A stretch of 64,000 nucleotides of DNA, from positions 62,001 through 126,000 of the forward strand of contig DASTRY010000039.1 in the NCBI GenBank assembly GCA_035760965.1, in the 5' to 3' direction. How positions within the stretch are numbered: position 1 is the stretch's first letter; each line of letters opens with the position of its first letter. Below, piece by piece: positions 52,729-61,702 of this stretch. Under the pieces are notes generated by a model. It was not told the DNA's origin. It was given only the letters and a program-made list of their open reading frames with translations, and did no database searches. Source of the DNA: JADGHX01 sp035760965 (lineage in GTDB: Bacteria; Pseudomonadota; Gammaproteobacteria; Steroidobacterales; Steroidobacteraceae). The position numbers were made by a program, and so were the translations under genes.

Positions 52729-53919
52729 ATGAACGCCTTCACGCAGATTCGTACGGTCGTTGCGATGAATCTGCGCTGCCTGCCGCAGCGAGTGGCCTCA
52801 TCCGCGGTGGTCGTGGTCGGCATAGCAGGCGTCGTCGCCGTGCTGATCTCCGTGATGTCGCTGTCTCGAGGTCTCGCCAACACGCTCGCGAGCACCGGGC
52901 GCGCCGATCGCGCCATCGTCCTGGGCAGTGGGCCCGGCACGGAGGTGGGCAGCACGCTCCCGCGCGGCGCGGCGCTCACGATCCTGGATGCTGCGCAAGT
53001 GATGCACGATGCCGCAGGAAAGCCCATCGGCTCCGCGGAAGTGCTGGTCTCCGGCACGGTCACGCGTCGTGACCGCAATGTCTCCGGCACCATCGCCTTC
53101 CGTGGTCTCTCGCACGAGGCGCGCCGCCTGCGCCCCGAAGTGAAGCTGGTCGCAGGCCGCTGGTTCCGCTCCGGCGTGCGCGAGCTCGTGGCCGGCCGCG
53201 CCGCTCAGGCGCGCTTCAAGGGCCTCGAGATCGGCGATCGCGTGCGCTTCGGCAACGACGAGTGGGTCGTCGTCGGCGCATTCGCGAGCGGCGGCGATGC
53301 GCGCGAATCCGAGCTGCTGGCGGATGCCGAGACGCTCATGTCCGCGTATCACCGCACCGCGTTCAACGCCGTCACCGTGCAACTGACCTCGGCGGACGAC
53401 TTCGATGCGTTCAAGAGCGCGCTGACCTCGAATCCGACGCTGTCGGTGAACGTGCAGCGTGAACCCGACTACTACGTCCGTCAGTCCGGCCGGTTCGCGA
53501 GCCTGCTGTCGGTCGTCGCGACGGTCGTCGGTGCCGTGATGGCGATCGGCGCGGTGTTCGCGGCGCTCAACACGATGTACACCTCCGTGAGCTCGCGAAC
53601 GCGGGAGATCGCCACGCTGCGCGCGCTCGGGTACGGCTCGGCAGCAGTCGTCGCATCCGTTCTGACAGAGGCGCTGCTGCTGGCACTCGCCGGCGCGCTG
53701 CTGGGAGCAGCCATCGCGTGGCTCATATTCAATGGCAACACGGTGAGCACGCTCTCCGGAGGCGGCGGGCTCGCTCAGGTGGTCTTTCAGCTGCGCATCA
53801 GCGTCGAGCTCGTCGGGCTCGGTATGGCCTGGGCGTGCGGCGTGGGCTTCCTCGGCGGGCTGCTGCCGGCACTGCGGGCCGCGCGCATTCCGGTGGCCAC
53901 GGCGCTGCGCGCCGTGTAA
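52729..53919 (+). CDS. FtsX/MacB-like ABC permease 2
   Basis: This 396-residue permease is a second FtsX-type subunit: one N-terminal helix (SSAVVVVGIAGVVAVLISVMS), a periplasmic domain (about residues 60-270) and three C-terminal helices (LSVVATVVGAVMAIGAVFAAL, VVASVLTEALLLALAGALLG, GLGMAWACGVGFLGGLLPA). It differs enough from permease 1 that the pair probably forms a heterodimer with the ATPase. It is followed 15 bp later by the histidine kinase. Confidence 0.88.
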   Translation: MNAFTQIRTVVAMNLRCLPQRVASSAVVVVGIAGVVAVLISVMSLSRGLANTLASTGRADRAIVLGSGPGTEVGSTLPRGAALTILDAAQVMHDAAGKPIGSAEVLVSGTVTRRDRNVSGTIAFRGLSHEARRLRPEVKLVAGRWFRSGVRELVAGRAAQARFKGLEIGDRVRFGNDEWVVVGAFASGGDARESELLADAETLMSAYHRTAFNAVTVQLTSADDFDAFKSALTSNPTLSVNVQREPDYYVRQSGRFASLLSVVATVVGAVMAIGAVFAALNTMYTSVSSRTREIATLRALGYGSAAVVASVLTEALLLALAGALLGAAIAWLIFNGNTVSTLSGGGGLAQVVFQLRISVELVGLGMAWACGVGFLGGLLPALRAARIPVATALRAV

Positions 53920-53934
53920 GCATTCGGATCGCGT

Positions 53935-55047
53935 ATGCACGGGCCGCTCCAAACGCAAGTCGCTCTCTCGGTGGATGACGCAGCTGCGCGGCGCGCCTTC
54001 ACGTTCTGGGCGCTCCAGCTCGTCATTGCGGCCGCGTATTTCTGGGCGCAGGCCTCGGGCGAAGCCATCTTCGCATCGGTGCCCTGGCGGAAGGCCGAGA
54101 CGATGTGGGGCATCGTCACGCTTGCGCATCTCGTGCTGACCAGCACGATCCGCGCGCTGGCCAAGCGTCACAAATGGCTGGCATTGCCGCCGCGTCCGCT
54201 GTTCTGGCGAGTCTTCGCCGCGACGCTGCTGGCGGCCGCGCTGACATTCGGGCTGACGCTCGCGATCTCGCAGCACATTTACGGGCAGATCGTGCCGCCG
54301 ATTCTCGCGACCTTCTACGCGAAGCTGTCGCTCAACAATCAGCTCTTCAACTCGTTCATCGGCATCCTGCTGATCTACGCCGCTTGGGTGTGCGGCTACT
54401 TCGCCATCGTCATCCAGCGGCAGCGCACGCGCGACGAGCTGCGGCGCGTGCAGCTGAGCGAGGCGCTGCAGGCCGCGGAGCTGCGCTTGTTGAAGTCGCA
54501 GCTCAATCCGCATTTCCTCTTCAACGCGCTGAACGGTGTCCGCGCGCTGATCGCCGATGAGCCCACGAAGGCGCAGGATGCCATCACCCAGCTCGCGCGA
54601 ACGTTGCGGTACACGCTCGCGGCCGGCGATGCGGAGCTCGTGACGCTCGCACGCGAGATGGAAATGGTGGACGACTATCTCGCCCTCGAATCGCTGCGGC
54701 TCGCCGAGCGACTGCGAGTGGTGCGCGAGATCGAGCCGGCGGCGGCGGAAGCCCGCATTCCGGTGATGCTCCTGCAGATGCTGGTCGAGAACGCCATCAA
54801 GCACGGCATCGCGCCGCTGCGGCAGGGAGGCACGCTGCGCATCGCCGCGCGCGTCGTGGCGCGCATGCTGCTCATCCAAGTGCAGAACCCCTGTGCTCCA
54901 ACGCAAGAGGCACCGCCGCGCGCGCAGGGCGTGGGACTGAAGAACGCGTCCGAGCGGCTGCGGCTGCTGTTCGGCGATGCGGCGAGTCTGGAGCTCGACC
55001 TCGCAACGCCGGAGCGCGCCGCCGCGACCGTGAGGCTGCCGCTATGA
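53935..55047 (+). CDS. LytS/YehU-type sensor histidine kinase
   Basis: This 370-residue membrane kinase has four hydrophobic segments (FWALQLVIAAAYFWAQ, GIVTLAHLVLTSTI, VFAATLLAAALTFGLTLA, IGILLIYAAWVCGYFAIV). The PF06580 H-box is LLKSQLNPHFLFNALNGVRAL, and the ATPase domain has LLQMLVENAIKHGIAPL and GVGLKNASERLRLLFG. It senses a membrane signal, possibly the state of the ABC/permease complex encoded upstream. It shares ATGA with the LytTR gene. Confidence 0.9.
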   Translation: MHGPLQTQVALSVDDAAARRAFTFWALQLVIAAAYFWAQASGEAIFASVPWRKAETMWGIVTLAHLVLTSTIRALAKRHKWLALPPRPLFWRVFAATLLAAALTFGLTLAISQHIYGQIVPPILATFYAKLSLNNQLFNSFIGILLIYAAWVCGYFAIVIQRQRTRDELRRVQLSEALQAAELRLLKSQLNPHFLFNALNGVRALIADEPTKAQDAITQLARTLRYTLAAGDAELVTLAREMEMVDDYLALESLRLAERLRVVREIEPAAAEARIPVMLLQMLVENAIKHGIAPLRQGGTLRIAARVVARMLLIQVQNPCAPTQEAPPRAQGVGLKNASERLRLLFGDAASLELDLATPERAAATVRLPL

Positions 55048-55742
55048 GGGCGCTCATCGTCGACGACGAGCCGCTCGCGCGCCGCGAGCTGCGCCGCCTG
55101 CTCGCGGGCTTTCCGCGCATCCAGATCGCGGGCGAAGCGAGCGATGTCGAGGAGGCGCGCGAGCGCATCGAATCCCTCGCGCCGGAGCTCGTGTTCCTCG
55201 ACGTGCAGATGCCCGGCGGCACGGGCTTCGATCTGCTCGCAAGGCTCGATACCCTGCCACGCGTCATCTTCACCACGGCTTACGATCACTATGCCGTGAA
55301 GGCCTTCGAGGTGAGCGCGCTCGATTACTTGCTGAAGCCGATCGAGCCGGAGCGGCTCGCGGCCGCGCTCGCGAAGATTCCGACGCCCTCCGCGGCCCCC
55401 GTCGCGCACGGGCCCCTGGAGCAGCTGTTCGTTCGCGATGGGCCGCGCTGCTGGTTCGTGCCGCTGCGTGAGGTGAGCCTCTTCACGGCAGAAGGCAATT
55501 ACGTGCGGCTGTCCTGGGGCAAGACGCGCCCTCTTTTCGGGCGCTCGCTGAGCGCGCTCGAGGCGAAGCTCGATCCGCGACGGTTCTTTCGCGCCAACCG
55601 CCAGCAGATCGTCAACCTCGATTTCATCGAAGCCGTCGATCTCGGCGAGGGCGGACGCCTGCACTTGCAGCTGCGCGACGGGCCGGAGGTCGAGGTGTCA
55701 CGCCGCCAGGCGCGGCTGTTCCGCGCGCGCTCGACCGTGTGA
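55044..55742 (+). CDS. LytTR-family response regulator
   Basis: This 232-residue regulator has a receiver domain with acidic pair D7-D8 and phosphorylation site Asp53 (LVFLDVQMPGGTGFD). It also has Thr and Lys (FTTAYDHYA, LLKPI), then a LytTR DNA-binding domain (REVSLFTAEGNYVRL, RRFFRANRQQIVNLDFIEAV). It pairs with the LytS kinase through a 4-bp overlap. The stop lies 5 bp from the convergent TPR kinase stop. Its probable target is the upstream receptor/ABC gene set, by analogy with other LytTR systems. Confidence 0.9.
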   Translation: MRALIVDDEPLARRELRRLLAGFPRIQIAGEASDVEEARERIESLAPELVFLDVQMPGGTGFDLLARLDTLPRVIFTTAYDHYAVKAFEVSALDYLLKPIEPERLAAALAKIPTPSAAPVAHGPLEQLFVRDGPRCWFVPLREVSLFTAEGNYVRLSWGKTRPLFGRSLSALEAKLDPRRFFRANRQQIVNLDFIEAVDLGEGGRLHLQLRDGPEVEVSRRQARLFRARSTV

Positions 55743-55746
55743 GCTC

Positions 55747-58467
55747 TCATCGGATCGCGACGCGCACACCCGCGTGCTCGCCCGCGAGCTCGCGGGCGGT
55801 CAACAGGAGCGGATGACTCGGGTCCACTGTGTTCGCGAGGTTCGTCACCGCGCCAACGTACGCCTCGTAGGCCTGCTCCGCGTGCCCGCGCTTCTGCAAG
55901 GTGCGACCGAGCAAGAGCCAGGCCGCGCCCGTGCGGCTCGAGTAATGCAGGTCTCCCTGCGTTTGCTCCGCGAACGCGAGTGCGGCGCGCGCATCGGCTT
56001 CTGCGGCGGCCAGGTTGCTCTCGTGCAGATTCAGATCCGCCCGCACCAGCATCGAGGTCGCCGTGAGATAACCATCCTTGCTCTCGGCGATCGCCGCCTC
56101 GATCTCGCCGCGCGCCAGACTGAAGCGGCCGCGACGTAGCGCGACCCGCGCGCGCGTCGCCTTCAGCGCCGCGTTCAATGGCGAACCCTTCACGCCCGCG
56201 GCGCGCAGCGTCCCGTAGGCCTCGTCGAGATACTCATCCGCCGCGGCGAGATTGGCGAGCTGCACGGCAATGGATGCGAGACCGATCGAACAATAGGCAT
56301 CCACCGCGGGCGTGCCTTCCTGCGGCGTCATCGAGCGGCAGTGCTGGTACTCGCGCGTCGCATCCGCGAAGCGACCGATTCCTTCCAGCGCATGCGCGCG
56401 GTTCGCGATCAGATACTGCGGCGGGCTGGCCGTTGCGTCCGCTTGCGCGACGAGTCGCAGTGTTTCGTCGTAGAGCGTCAGCGCGCGCTTCGGGTTGCCG
56501 GCGCCATCACTGACGATCGCCCAGTTGTTGCGCACGGAGATCGCCTCGGCACCGGCTTCGCGGCCGACTTTCGCGAACTTCGCGAGCGAGGCTGCGTAGT
56601 AGCTCTCGGCCGCCGCATTGCGGCCGCGCAGGTGCTCGGCATAGCCGATGCTGCCGAGAAACACCGCCTCCTGCTGCGGCGACGGATGCGGGAGCAGGTA
56701 GAGCCGATCGAGCGCAGCGCGAGCGTATTTCAGCGCATCCTCTGCATTGCCCTCATCCTGTGCAAGGAACGCCAGGTCTTCCAGGCACGACGCGGTCTGC
56801 TCGGGCGAGCTCTCCGGGTCTTCCGCCACGCGCTTCAAGATCACGGCCGCTTCCTGCAGCTTGCCGAGCCCCGCGAGCGACAACGCGTGCGTGCACGCCA
56901 GTTGACGGCGCAGATCGCCGTCCAATGAATTTCTCGTCGCATCCAGCGCTTCGCGCAGCAACGGCTCGGCGCGCGAGTCCTGGCCTGCCGTGTGGTAGTA
57001 GCTGCCGAGGATGTCGAGCACGGCCGCGCGGTGCTCGGGCCGATCACGAAACTCCGCGTTCACGAGCGTCTCGCTGTGCGCGAGCATGTCGCCGACCGTC
57101 ACGGGTTTGCCTGCGCCGCCCGCTTCGGTGATGAGCACGTTCAAAAACTCGAGCACGGCTCGATTGCGTGACGAGAGCGCGAGCGCGCGGTCCCGCTCCG
57201 CCTGCGCGGCATGCGCTTGCCACATTGCGAGCGTGACCGTCGCGAACAGCGCCGCGATCGCCAGCGCGCCGATCATGACCGAAAGCTTGTTGCGCGCGAC
57301 GAGCTTGCACGCGCGATAGAAGCCGCCGTCGCCACGCACCGCCACCGGCGCGCCGTCGAGATAGCGATCGATGTCATGCAGCAGCGCATCGACCGTGGGA
57401 TAGCGTTCGTCCGGCGCTTTCTGCAGCGCGTGCATGACGATGGCGTCGAGGTCGCCGCGCAGCGTGCGCGCCAAGCCTTGCGGCGTCGAGCTGCGCGCCC
57501 GCGCGGCCCCTTCGCCCGCGATGGAATCGCTCGGCCGCCGCACCTGAACGCTCGGCAGCGCCTCCACGAGCGTGTACCCCTCCCGTTGGAGTCGATAAGG
57601 GCGATCGCCGGTCAGCAGCTCGAACAGCAGCACCCCGAGCGAGTACACATCCGATGCGATCGTCATCGGTCGGCCCATGATCTGCTCGGGCGAGGCGTAG
57701 TCCGGCGTGAGCGCCGCGACTTGCGCGAGCCGGCCCTGGCTCTCCGCCGACTCGCTCGCGATGAGCTTCGCGATGCCGAAGTCGAGCAACATCGCGTGCC
57801 CGTCGGGTCCGACGATCACGTTCGTCGGCTTGAGATCGCGGTGAATGACGAGACGTCCATGTGCGTACTGCACGGCCTGCAACACCTGCTGGAAGAGATG
57901 AAGCCGCTGCTCGACATCGAGCCGGTGCTGATCGCAGTACTCGGTGAGCGGCATGCCGGCCACGTATTCGAGCGCGAGGTACGGCTGGCCGTTCGCCGCA
58001 AGGCCGGCATCGTAGAGGCGCGCGATGTTCGGGTGTGCCAGCTCCGCGAGGATGTCGCGCTCGCTCTCGAAACGCTCGATCGGATCGTGGCCGTGCAGCC
58101 CGCTATGCGGCAGCTTGAGAGCGACCGGCCGCTTGATGCCGCCGTCACTGCGGCGTGCCCGCCAAACGACGCCCATGCCGCCGCGGCCGATTTCCGCCTC
58201 GACAACGTACGGGCCGACCATGGTTCCCGGCGCTACCGCAGGAAACGACAGGTCTCCCGGCGCCTCCACCAGCTCTGGAAACACATCGCGAAAGCCGCGC
58301 GTCTCCATACCCGCATCGTGCCGGAGCAGCGCGCGCAGCTTGTCTTTGTAGCCGGCGTGTGCCGGTGCGAGCTCTTCGAGCCATCGCTCGCGCGCATCGC
58401 CCTCGACGTCCAATGCCTCGTCCAGCAGTCTCGAAAGCGTCGCCCACTCTTCCGGATCCACCTGCAC
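55747..58467 (-). CDS. Serine/threonine protein kinase with TPR domain, partner of the ECF sigma factor
   Basis: This 906-residue kinase has the same architecture as the one at 2.5-5.2 kb: an N-terminal module (WATLSRLLDEALDV), then the kinase domain with GRGGMGVV (94-101), Lys118, HRDLKPTN (209-216) and DFG (229-231). A transmembrane helix lies near 395-417, and TPR-like helices fill the rest (AEPLLREALDATR, ALKYARAALDRLY, AGRGNPKRALTLYDETL-like blocks). Start is GTG at 58467 with GGGAGA upstream. It reads downstream of the ECF sigma gene on the same strand, a pairing known for TIGR02999-type sigma factors, so the kinase may control that sigma factor. Confidence 0.9.
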   Translation of the reverse strand: MQVDPEEWATLSRLLDEALDVEGDARERWLEELAPAHAGYKDKLRALLRHDAGMETRGFRDVFPELVEAPGDLSFPAVAPGTMVGPYVVEAEIGRGGMGVVWRARRSDGGIKRPVALKLPHSGLHGHDPIERFESERDILAELAHPNIARLYDAGLAANGQPYLALEYVAGMPLTEYCDQHRLDVEQRLHLFQQVLQAVQYAHGRLVIHRDLKPTNVIVGPDGHAMLLDFGIAKLIASESAESQGRLAQVAALTPDYASPEQIMGRPMTIASDVYSLGVLLFELLTGDRPYRLQREGYTLVEALPSVQVRRPSDSIAGEGAARARSSTPQGLARTLRGDLDAIVMHALQKAPDERYPTVDALLHDIDRYLDGAPVAVRGDGGFYRACKLVARNKLSVMIGALAIAALFATVTLAMWQAHAAQAERDRALALSSRNRAVLEFLNVLITEAGGAGKPVTVGDMLAHSETLVNAEFRDRPEHRAAVLDILGSYYHTAGQDSRAEPLLREALDATRNSLDGDLRRQLACTHALSLAGLGKLQEAAVILKRVAEDPESSPEQTASCLEDLAFLAQDEGNAEDALKYARAALDRLYLLPHPSPQQEAVFLGSIGYAEHLRGRNAAAESYYAASLAKFAKVGREAGAEAISVRNNWAIVSDGAGNPKRALTLYDETLRLVAQADATASPPQYLIANRAHALEGIGRFADATREYQHCRSMTPQEGTPAVDAYCSIGLASIAVQLANLAAADEYLDEAYGTLRAAGVKGSPLNAALKATRARVALRRGRFSLARGEIEAAIAESKDGYLTATSMLVRADLNLHESNLAAAEADARAALAFAEQTQGDLHYSSRTGAAWLLLGRTLQKRGHAEQAYEAYVGAVTNLANTVDPSHPLLLTARELAGEHAGVRVAIR

Positions 58468-58771
58468 GATGCGTCTCCCGTATCAGAAAGCGGAGCTCGC
58501 TCGGCGGTCGAAGAAGCGGCCCGCGCGCCCGAACGGCGACTTACTGGGTGCAAGAACGAGCGCGGCCGGTTCAACTCGGGTTCGCCTTGGCGGCCGTACG
58601 ACCCAATCCGTCATGCGAAAGCTCCTGGGTGAGATGTCGGGCTACGCCCATTCAGACGCACCGAAAGTGCAATTCCGGACGTCCGCCGCACCGGAAGTGC
58701 AAATCCGGACATGTGCGGCGCGCGCGGACCTCGCGCGTCGACACTTGCCTCGATCCGCGAAGTGGCCTCGA
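58468..58771. other. Gap between ECF sigma factor and TPR kinase
   Basis: About 300 bp with no convincing gene. It holds two 23-bp direct repeats (58658-58710) that resemble the end of an insertion sequence. Short open frames exist on both strands but lack codon structure or similarity. Confidence 0.55.
58658..58710. repeat. Two 23-bp direct repeats, period 30 bp; possible insertion-sequence end
   Basis: GCACCGAAAGTGC-AATTCCGGAC (58658-58680) recurs as GCACCGGAAGTGC-AAATCCGGAC (58688-58710) exactly 30 bp later, with two mismatches. Each copy contains a GCAC...GTGC inverted repeat. On the minus strand the outer copy begins TGTCCGGATTTGCAC. Multiple terminal repeats of this kind are typical of IS21-family ends. 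No transposase is present, so this may be a solitary relic end, or a pair of regulator sites. Confidence 0.5.
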
Positions 58772-59323
58772 TCAGCGGAGTGTTTCGGCCAGCAGCAGCC
58801 GGGCCTTCTGCCAGTCGCGACGCACGGTACGGTCGGTGACGCCGAGCGCGCTCGCAATCTCCGTCTCGGTCATGCCCGCGAAGTAGCGCATCTCGACGAC
58901 ACGCACCAGCCGATCGTCGAGCTTTTGCAGAGCTTCGAGCGCATCGTTGATGCGCACGACCTGATCGTCGCCCGCCACCAGCTCCTCGGCGAATTGCGTC
59001 GTGAGCGAGACGTGCACGGCGTCCCCGCCGCGTCGCTGGGCCTGTCGCTGGCGCGCGAAATCGACGATGACCGAGCGCATCACCTGCGCGGCGTACGAGA
59101 AGAAGTAGCCACGCTCGGCGCCGGAAAGCTGGCCGGCCTGCAGGAAACGTAGATAGCTTTCATGTACGAGCACGGTCGTGTTGAGCAGCGTATTGCGACC
59201 GCCGTCACGCAATTGCGCCCGCGCGCGAGAGCGCAGCTCGTCGTACGCCACGGCGAAGAGTCTGGCGCGCGCATCTTCGTTGCCGTCGCGCGCTTCTTGC
59301 AGAAGGACTTTCAGTTCATCCAT
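58772..59323 (-). CDS. ECF-type RNA polymerase sigma factor (TIGR02999-like)
   Basis: This 183-residue sigma factor has region 2 (NTTVLVHESYLRFL, GYFFSYAAQVMRSVIVDFARQRQAQRRGG) and region 4 (DDRLVRVVEMRYFAGMTETEIASALGVTDRTVRRDWQKARLLL) in short blocks, with helix-turn-helix EIASALGVTDRTV. It belongs to the group found beside TPR Ser/Thr kinases and lacks an anti-sigma factor gene nearby. The next gene on its strand is such a kinase 305 bp downstream, suggesting phosphorylation-based control rather than anti-sigma binding. Confidence 0.9.
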   Translation of the reverse strand: MDELKVLLQEARDGNEDARARLFAVAYDELRSRARAQLRDGGRNTLLNTTVLVHESYLRFLQAGQLSGAERGYFFSYAAQVMRSVIVDFARQRQAQRRGGDAVHVSLTTQFAEELVAGDDQVVRINDALEALQKLDDRLVRVVEMRYFAGMTETEIASALGVTDRTVRRDWQKARLLLAETLR

Positions 59324-59448
59324 TGCGGACTTCCGACAGACCCCCTGAGTACCGACCGCTCGCGCTGCAGGTTCAGCAGACGCCGCAATTCCCGAAAAAT
59401 CGGCAGTGTTCCGAGAGCGGCGAACTTCGCTGCCAGCGCCCTACCGGC

Positions 59449-59817
59449 TCAGGAGCCACGGCGAGCGCCCATCGCGTTCCAGACCTCCGGCGGGATGTCG
59501 AAGTCCCGGCGCATGGCCTCCGCATCCTTCGCCCCCAGCCCCAGCATTTCCCGCTGCACGAGCAGCGCGAGACAGGCCTCCGAGGCCTCGGAGACGAGTT
59601 GCACGCGGGATTTGGCGACGTGCGCACCGGCATCGAAACTGCGCAGGGCGGCCAGCGCGCGCTGCAGCCGCTGGCCGCTCCGCGCCAGCGATTCCGCGCG
59701 CTCGCGGGCGATTTCCGCCTGCACCGAGGCGACCTTTTTCTCTTTTGCGCTCAATGGCAACGCTGTCGAGGTGAAATTCACAGCCGATTCTAGCGGCTGG
59801 CGGGACGCTTGCCGCAT
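59449..59817 (-). CDS. DUF6665-like small protein
   Basis: This 122-residue helical protein has the pattern SVQAEIARERAESLARSGQRL, ALAALRSFDAG and EACLALLVQREMLGL, ending with DIPPEVWNAMG, which resembles the DUF6665 family as I recall it. Function unknown. ATG at 59817 is used, but GTG at 59781 (VNFTSTALPL) is also possible. It is divergent from the DUF2946-like gene, with 15 bp between their starts, and lies upstream of the ECF sigma gene on the same strand. Confidence 0.65.
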   Translation of the reverse strand: MRQASRQPLESAVNFTSTALPLSAKEKKVASVQAEIARERAESLARSGQRLQRALAALRSFDAGAHVAKSRVQLVSEASEACLALLVQREMLGLGAKDAEAMRRDFDIPPEVWNAMGARRGS

Positions 59818-59832
59818 ACTGCCGCCCTCGTG

Positions 59833-60165
59833 ATGACGACTCGCCTGCCATCCCCGCGCCGTTCGGTCCTCGCCCAGCTGGTTCTGGCGCTGGCGCTGCT
59901 GATCGCGCAGACCGCGGCGCAGGCGCACGTCTACTCGCACCTGGCTGCGGGCACGGCGCAATCGGATTTCAACGGGACCGTCGGACAGCTCTGCGGTGAA
60001 TGCCTTGCCGGCACGCCGCTCCTCAGCGCAACCGGCACCCCTGCTGCTCCTTGCATCGCATTCGTCGCGGATGCCGTGGCGGTCGTCGTCACGGCGATCA
60101 CACCTTTCTTCGAGCCCGCTCACCACTACGCCTTTCGTTCGCGCGCGCCGCCTGAGCTCCTCTGA
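59833..60165 (+). CDS. Small exported DUF2946-like protein, first gene of metal-uptake operon
   Basis: This 110-residue protein has a signal peptide (LVLALALLIAQTAAQA) and a CxxC pair in GQLCGECLAGTPL, then a hydrophobic C-terminal part. It resembles DUF2946-like proteins found near copper or zinc transport genes, and its His/Cys residues could bind metal. It starts the run that continues with an outer-membrane protein, a metal-binding lipoprotein-like receptor and a permease, all on one strand. Assignment is tentative. Confidence 0.55.
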   Translation: MTTRLPSPRRSVLAQLVLALALLIAQTAAQAHVYSHLAAGTAQSDFNGTVGQLCGECLAGTPLLSATGTPAAPCIAFVADAVAVVVTAITPFFEPAHHYAFRSRAPPELL

Positions 60166-60227
60166 ACGACTACCCGCGCGCGTCCTGCGGGACGTGCGCT
60201 TCCGTTCGTTTTGGAGGAGCACAACCC

Positions 60228-61691
60228 ATGTCGAGGATGAGGCCGTGCACAGCCCTATCGATGATGCTGTTCTTGGGCGCGATGCCCATTGCCGCGGTCG
60301 CGGCGAACGATGATGTAGCGGAACTGCGTGCGGAGCTGGAGGCGCTGAAGAGCGACTACGCGAGCAAGGTCGCGTCGCTCGAAGCACGGATCGCGCAGCT
60401 CGAGTCGAGCAGTGCAGGCGCGGCGCCGGCTGCGGCTGCAACGGAACCACTTGCCGGCGCGGCGGGCGGGCTCGGGCAATCCCCGCCCGCTCCCGCCGCG
60501 CCGCCCGACTATTCCGCGGGCGGCGATGTCGCCGGCGCCCGCGACGGCCAGACCGCGTTCAACCCGGCGATTTCGCTGATCCTCGCCGGCAACTACGCCC
60601 ATCTCTCCGCCGACCCCGACACGTATCGCATCGCCGGCTTCATCCCGAGCGGTGGCGAGACCGGGCCCGGCGCGCGCAGCTTCAATCTCGGCGAGTCGGA
60701 GCTGACGGCGGCTGCGAACGTCGATCCCTACTTCTTCGCCAACGTCACCGCCGCGATCTCGAGCGACAACGAAATCGGCATCGAGGAAGCCTACTTCCGC
60801 ACGCTCGCGCTGCGCGAAGGGTTCACGGTGAAGGGCGGCCGCTTCTTCTCCGGCCTCGGCTACCTCAACGAGATCCACGCGCACGCGTGGGACTTCGCCG
60901 ATCAGCCGCTCGTCTATCAAGCGTTCTTCGGCAACCAGCTCGCGCAGGACGGTGTGCAGGCCAAGTGGCTCGCGCCGACGGACACGTTCCTCGAGCTGGG
61001 CGTCGAGGCGGGCAATGGCGGCGCGTTCCCCGGCACGCATCGCAATCGCAACGGCTTGAACGCGACCACGCTCTTCGCGCACGTCGGCGGCGACATCGGC
61101 GACTCGACGAGCTGGCGCAGCGGCGTCTCGTGGCTCGACGACAAGGCCGACACGCGCGCCTACGACGACACGGACGCGTTCGGTGTGCCGGTCGTGAACG
61201 CATTCACGGGAACCTCTCGCACGTGGGGCCTCGACGCCATCATGAAGTGGGCTCCGCATGGCGACGCCGTGAACCGGCAGTTGAAGCTGCAAGGCGAATA
61301 CTTCCATCGGACCGAGGACGGCCAGCTCGCATTCGATACGACCGGCACCAATGTCATCGGTGACTATCGCAGTGCTCAATCGGGCTGGTACGTGCAGAGC
61401 GTCTATCTGTTCCGACCGCGTTGGCGCGTCGGCCTGCGCTACGACTCGATGGACTCCGGCAATCCGCACATCGGCTCCGTCTCCGCAGGTCCGCTGACGC
61501 GCGACTCCTTTCCGACGCTGCTGCCGCATTCGCCGGATCGCGTGACGATGATGGTCGACTGGAGCCCGAGCGAGTTCTCGCGCCTGCGCGCGCAGTACGC
61601 ATGGGACGACGCGCGCCTCGACCAGCGCGATCGTCAGTTCCTCATCCAGTACCTCTACGGCATCGGCGCGCACGGCGCTCACAAGTTCTAG
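60228..61691 (+). CDS. Outer-membrane porin-like beta-barrel of the metal-uptake operon
   Basis: This 487-residue exported protein has a signal peptide (ending AAVAA), a short coiled coil (VAELRAELEALKSDYASKVASLEARIAQLE, blocks AELRAELEAL and SLEARIAQLES) and a Pro/Ala-rich linker. A 16-18-strand barrel follows (GQTAFNPAISLILAGNYAHL, FTVKGGRFFSGLGYLNEIHAH, QFLIQYLYGIGAHGAHKF). The coiled coil may trimerise as in some porins. A strong GGAGGAG site precedes the ATG. The next gene encodes a zinc-type binding protein, so this probably brings metal across the outer membrane. Confidence 0.83.
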   Translation: MSRMRPCTALSMMLFLGAMPIAAVAANDDVAELRAELEALKSDYASKVASLEARIAQLESSSAGAAPAAAATEPLAGAAGGLGQSPPAPAAPPDYSAGGDVAGARDGQTAFNPAISLILAGNYAHLSADPDTYRIAGFIPSGGETGPGARSFNLGESELTAAANVDPYFFANVTAAISSDNEIGIEEAYFRTLALREGFTVKGGRFFSGLGYLNEIHAHAWDFADQPLVYQAFFGNQLAQDGVQAKWLAPTDTFLELGVEAGNGGAFPGTHRNRNGLNATTLFAHVGGDIGDSTSWRSGVSWLDDKADTRAYDDTDAFGVPVVNAFTGTSRTWGLDAIMKWAPHGDAVNRQLKLQGEYFHRTEDGQLAFDTTGTNVIGDYRSAQSGWYVQSVYLFRPRWRVGLRYDSMDSGNPHIGSVSAGPLTRDSFPTLLPHSPDRVTMMVDWSPSEFSRLRAQYAWDDARLDQRDRQFLIQYLYGIGAHGAHKF

Positions 61692-61702
61692 GAGATCGAG
61701 CC

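Noticed and set aside
59771..59800. Zur box between the DUF6665-like and DUF2946-like genes
   Set aside because: Only a short AGCCG/CGGCT inverted repeat is found, which does not match the AT-rich Zur consensus.
59809..59832. TTG start for the DUF2946-like gene
   Set aside because: It would add eight residues and overlap the divergent DUF6665-like start; ATG at 59833 begins a clean signal peptide.
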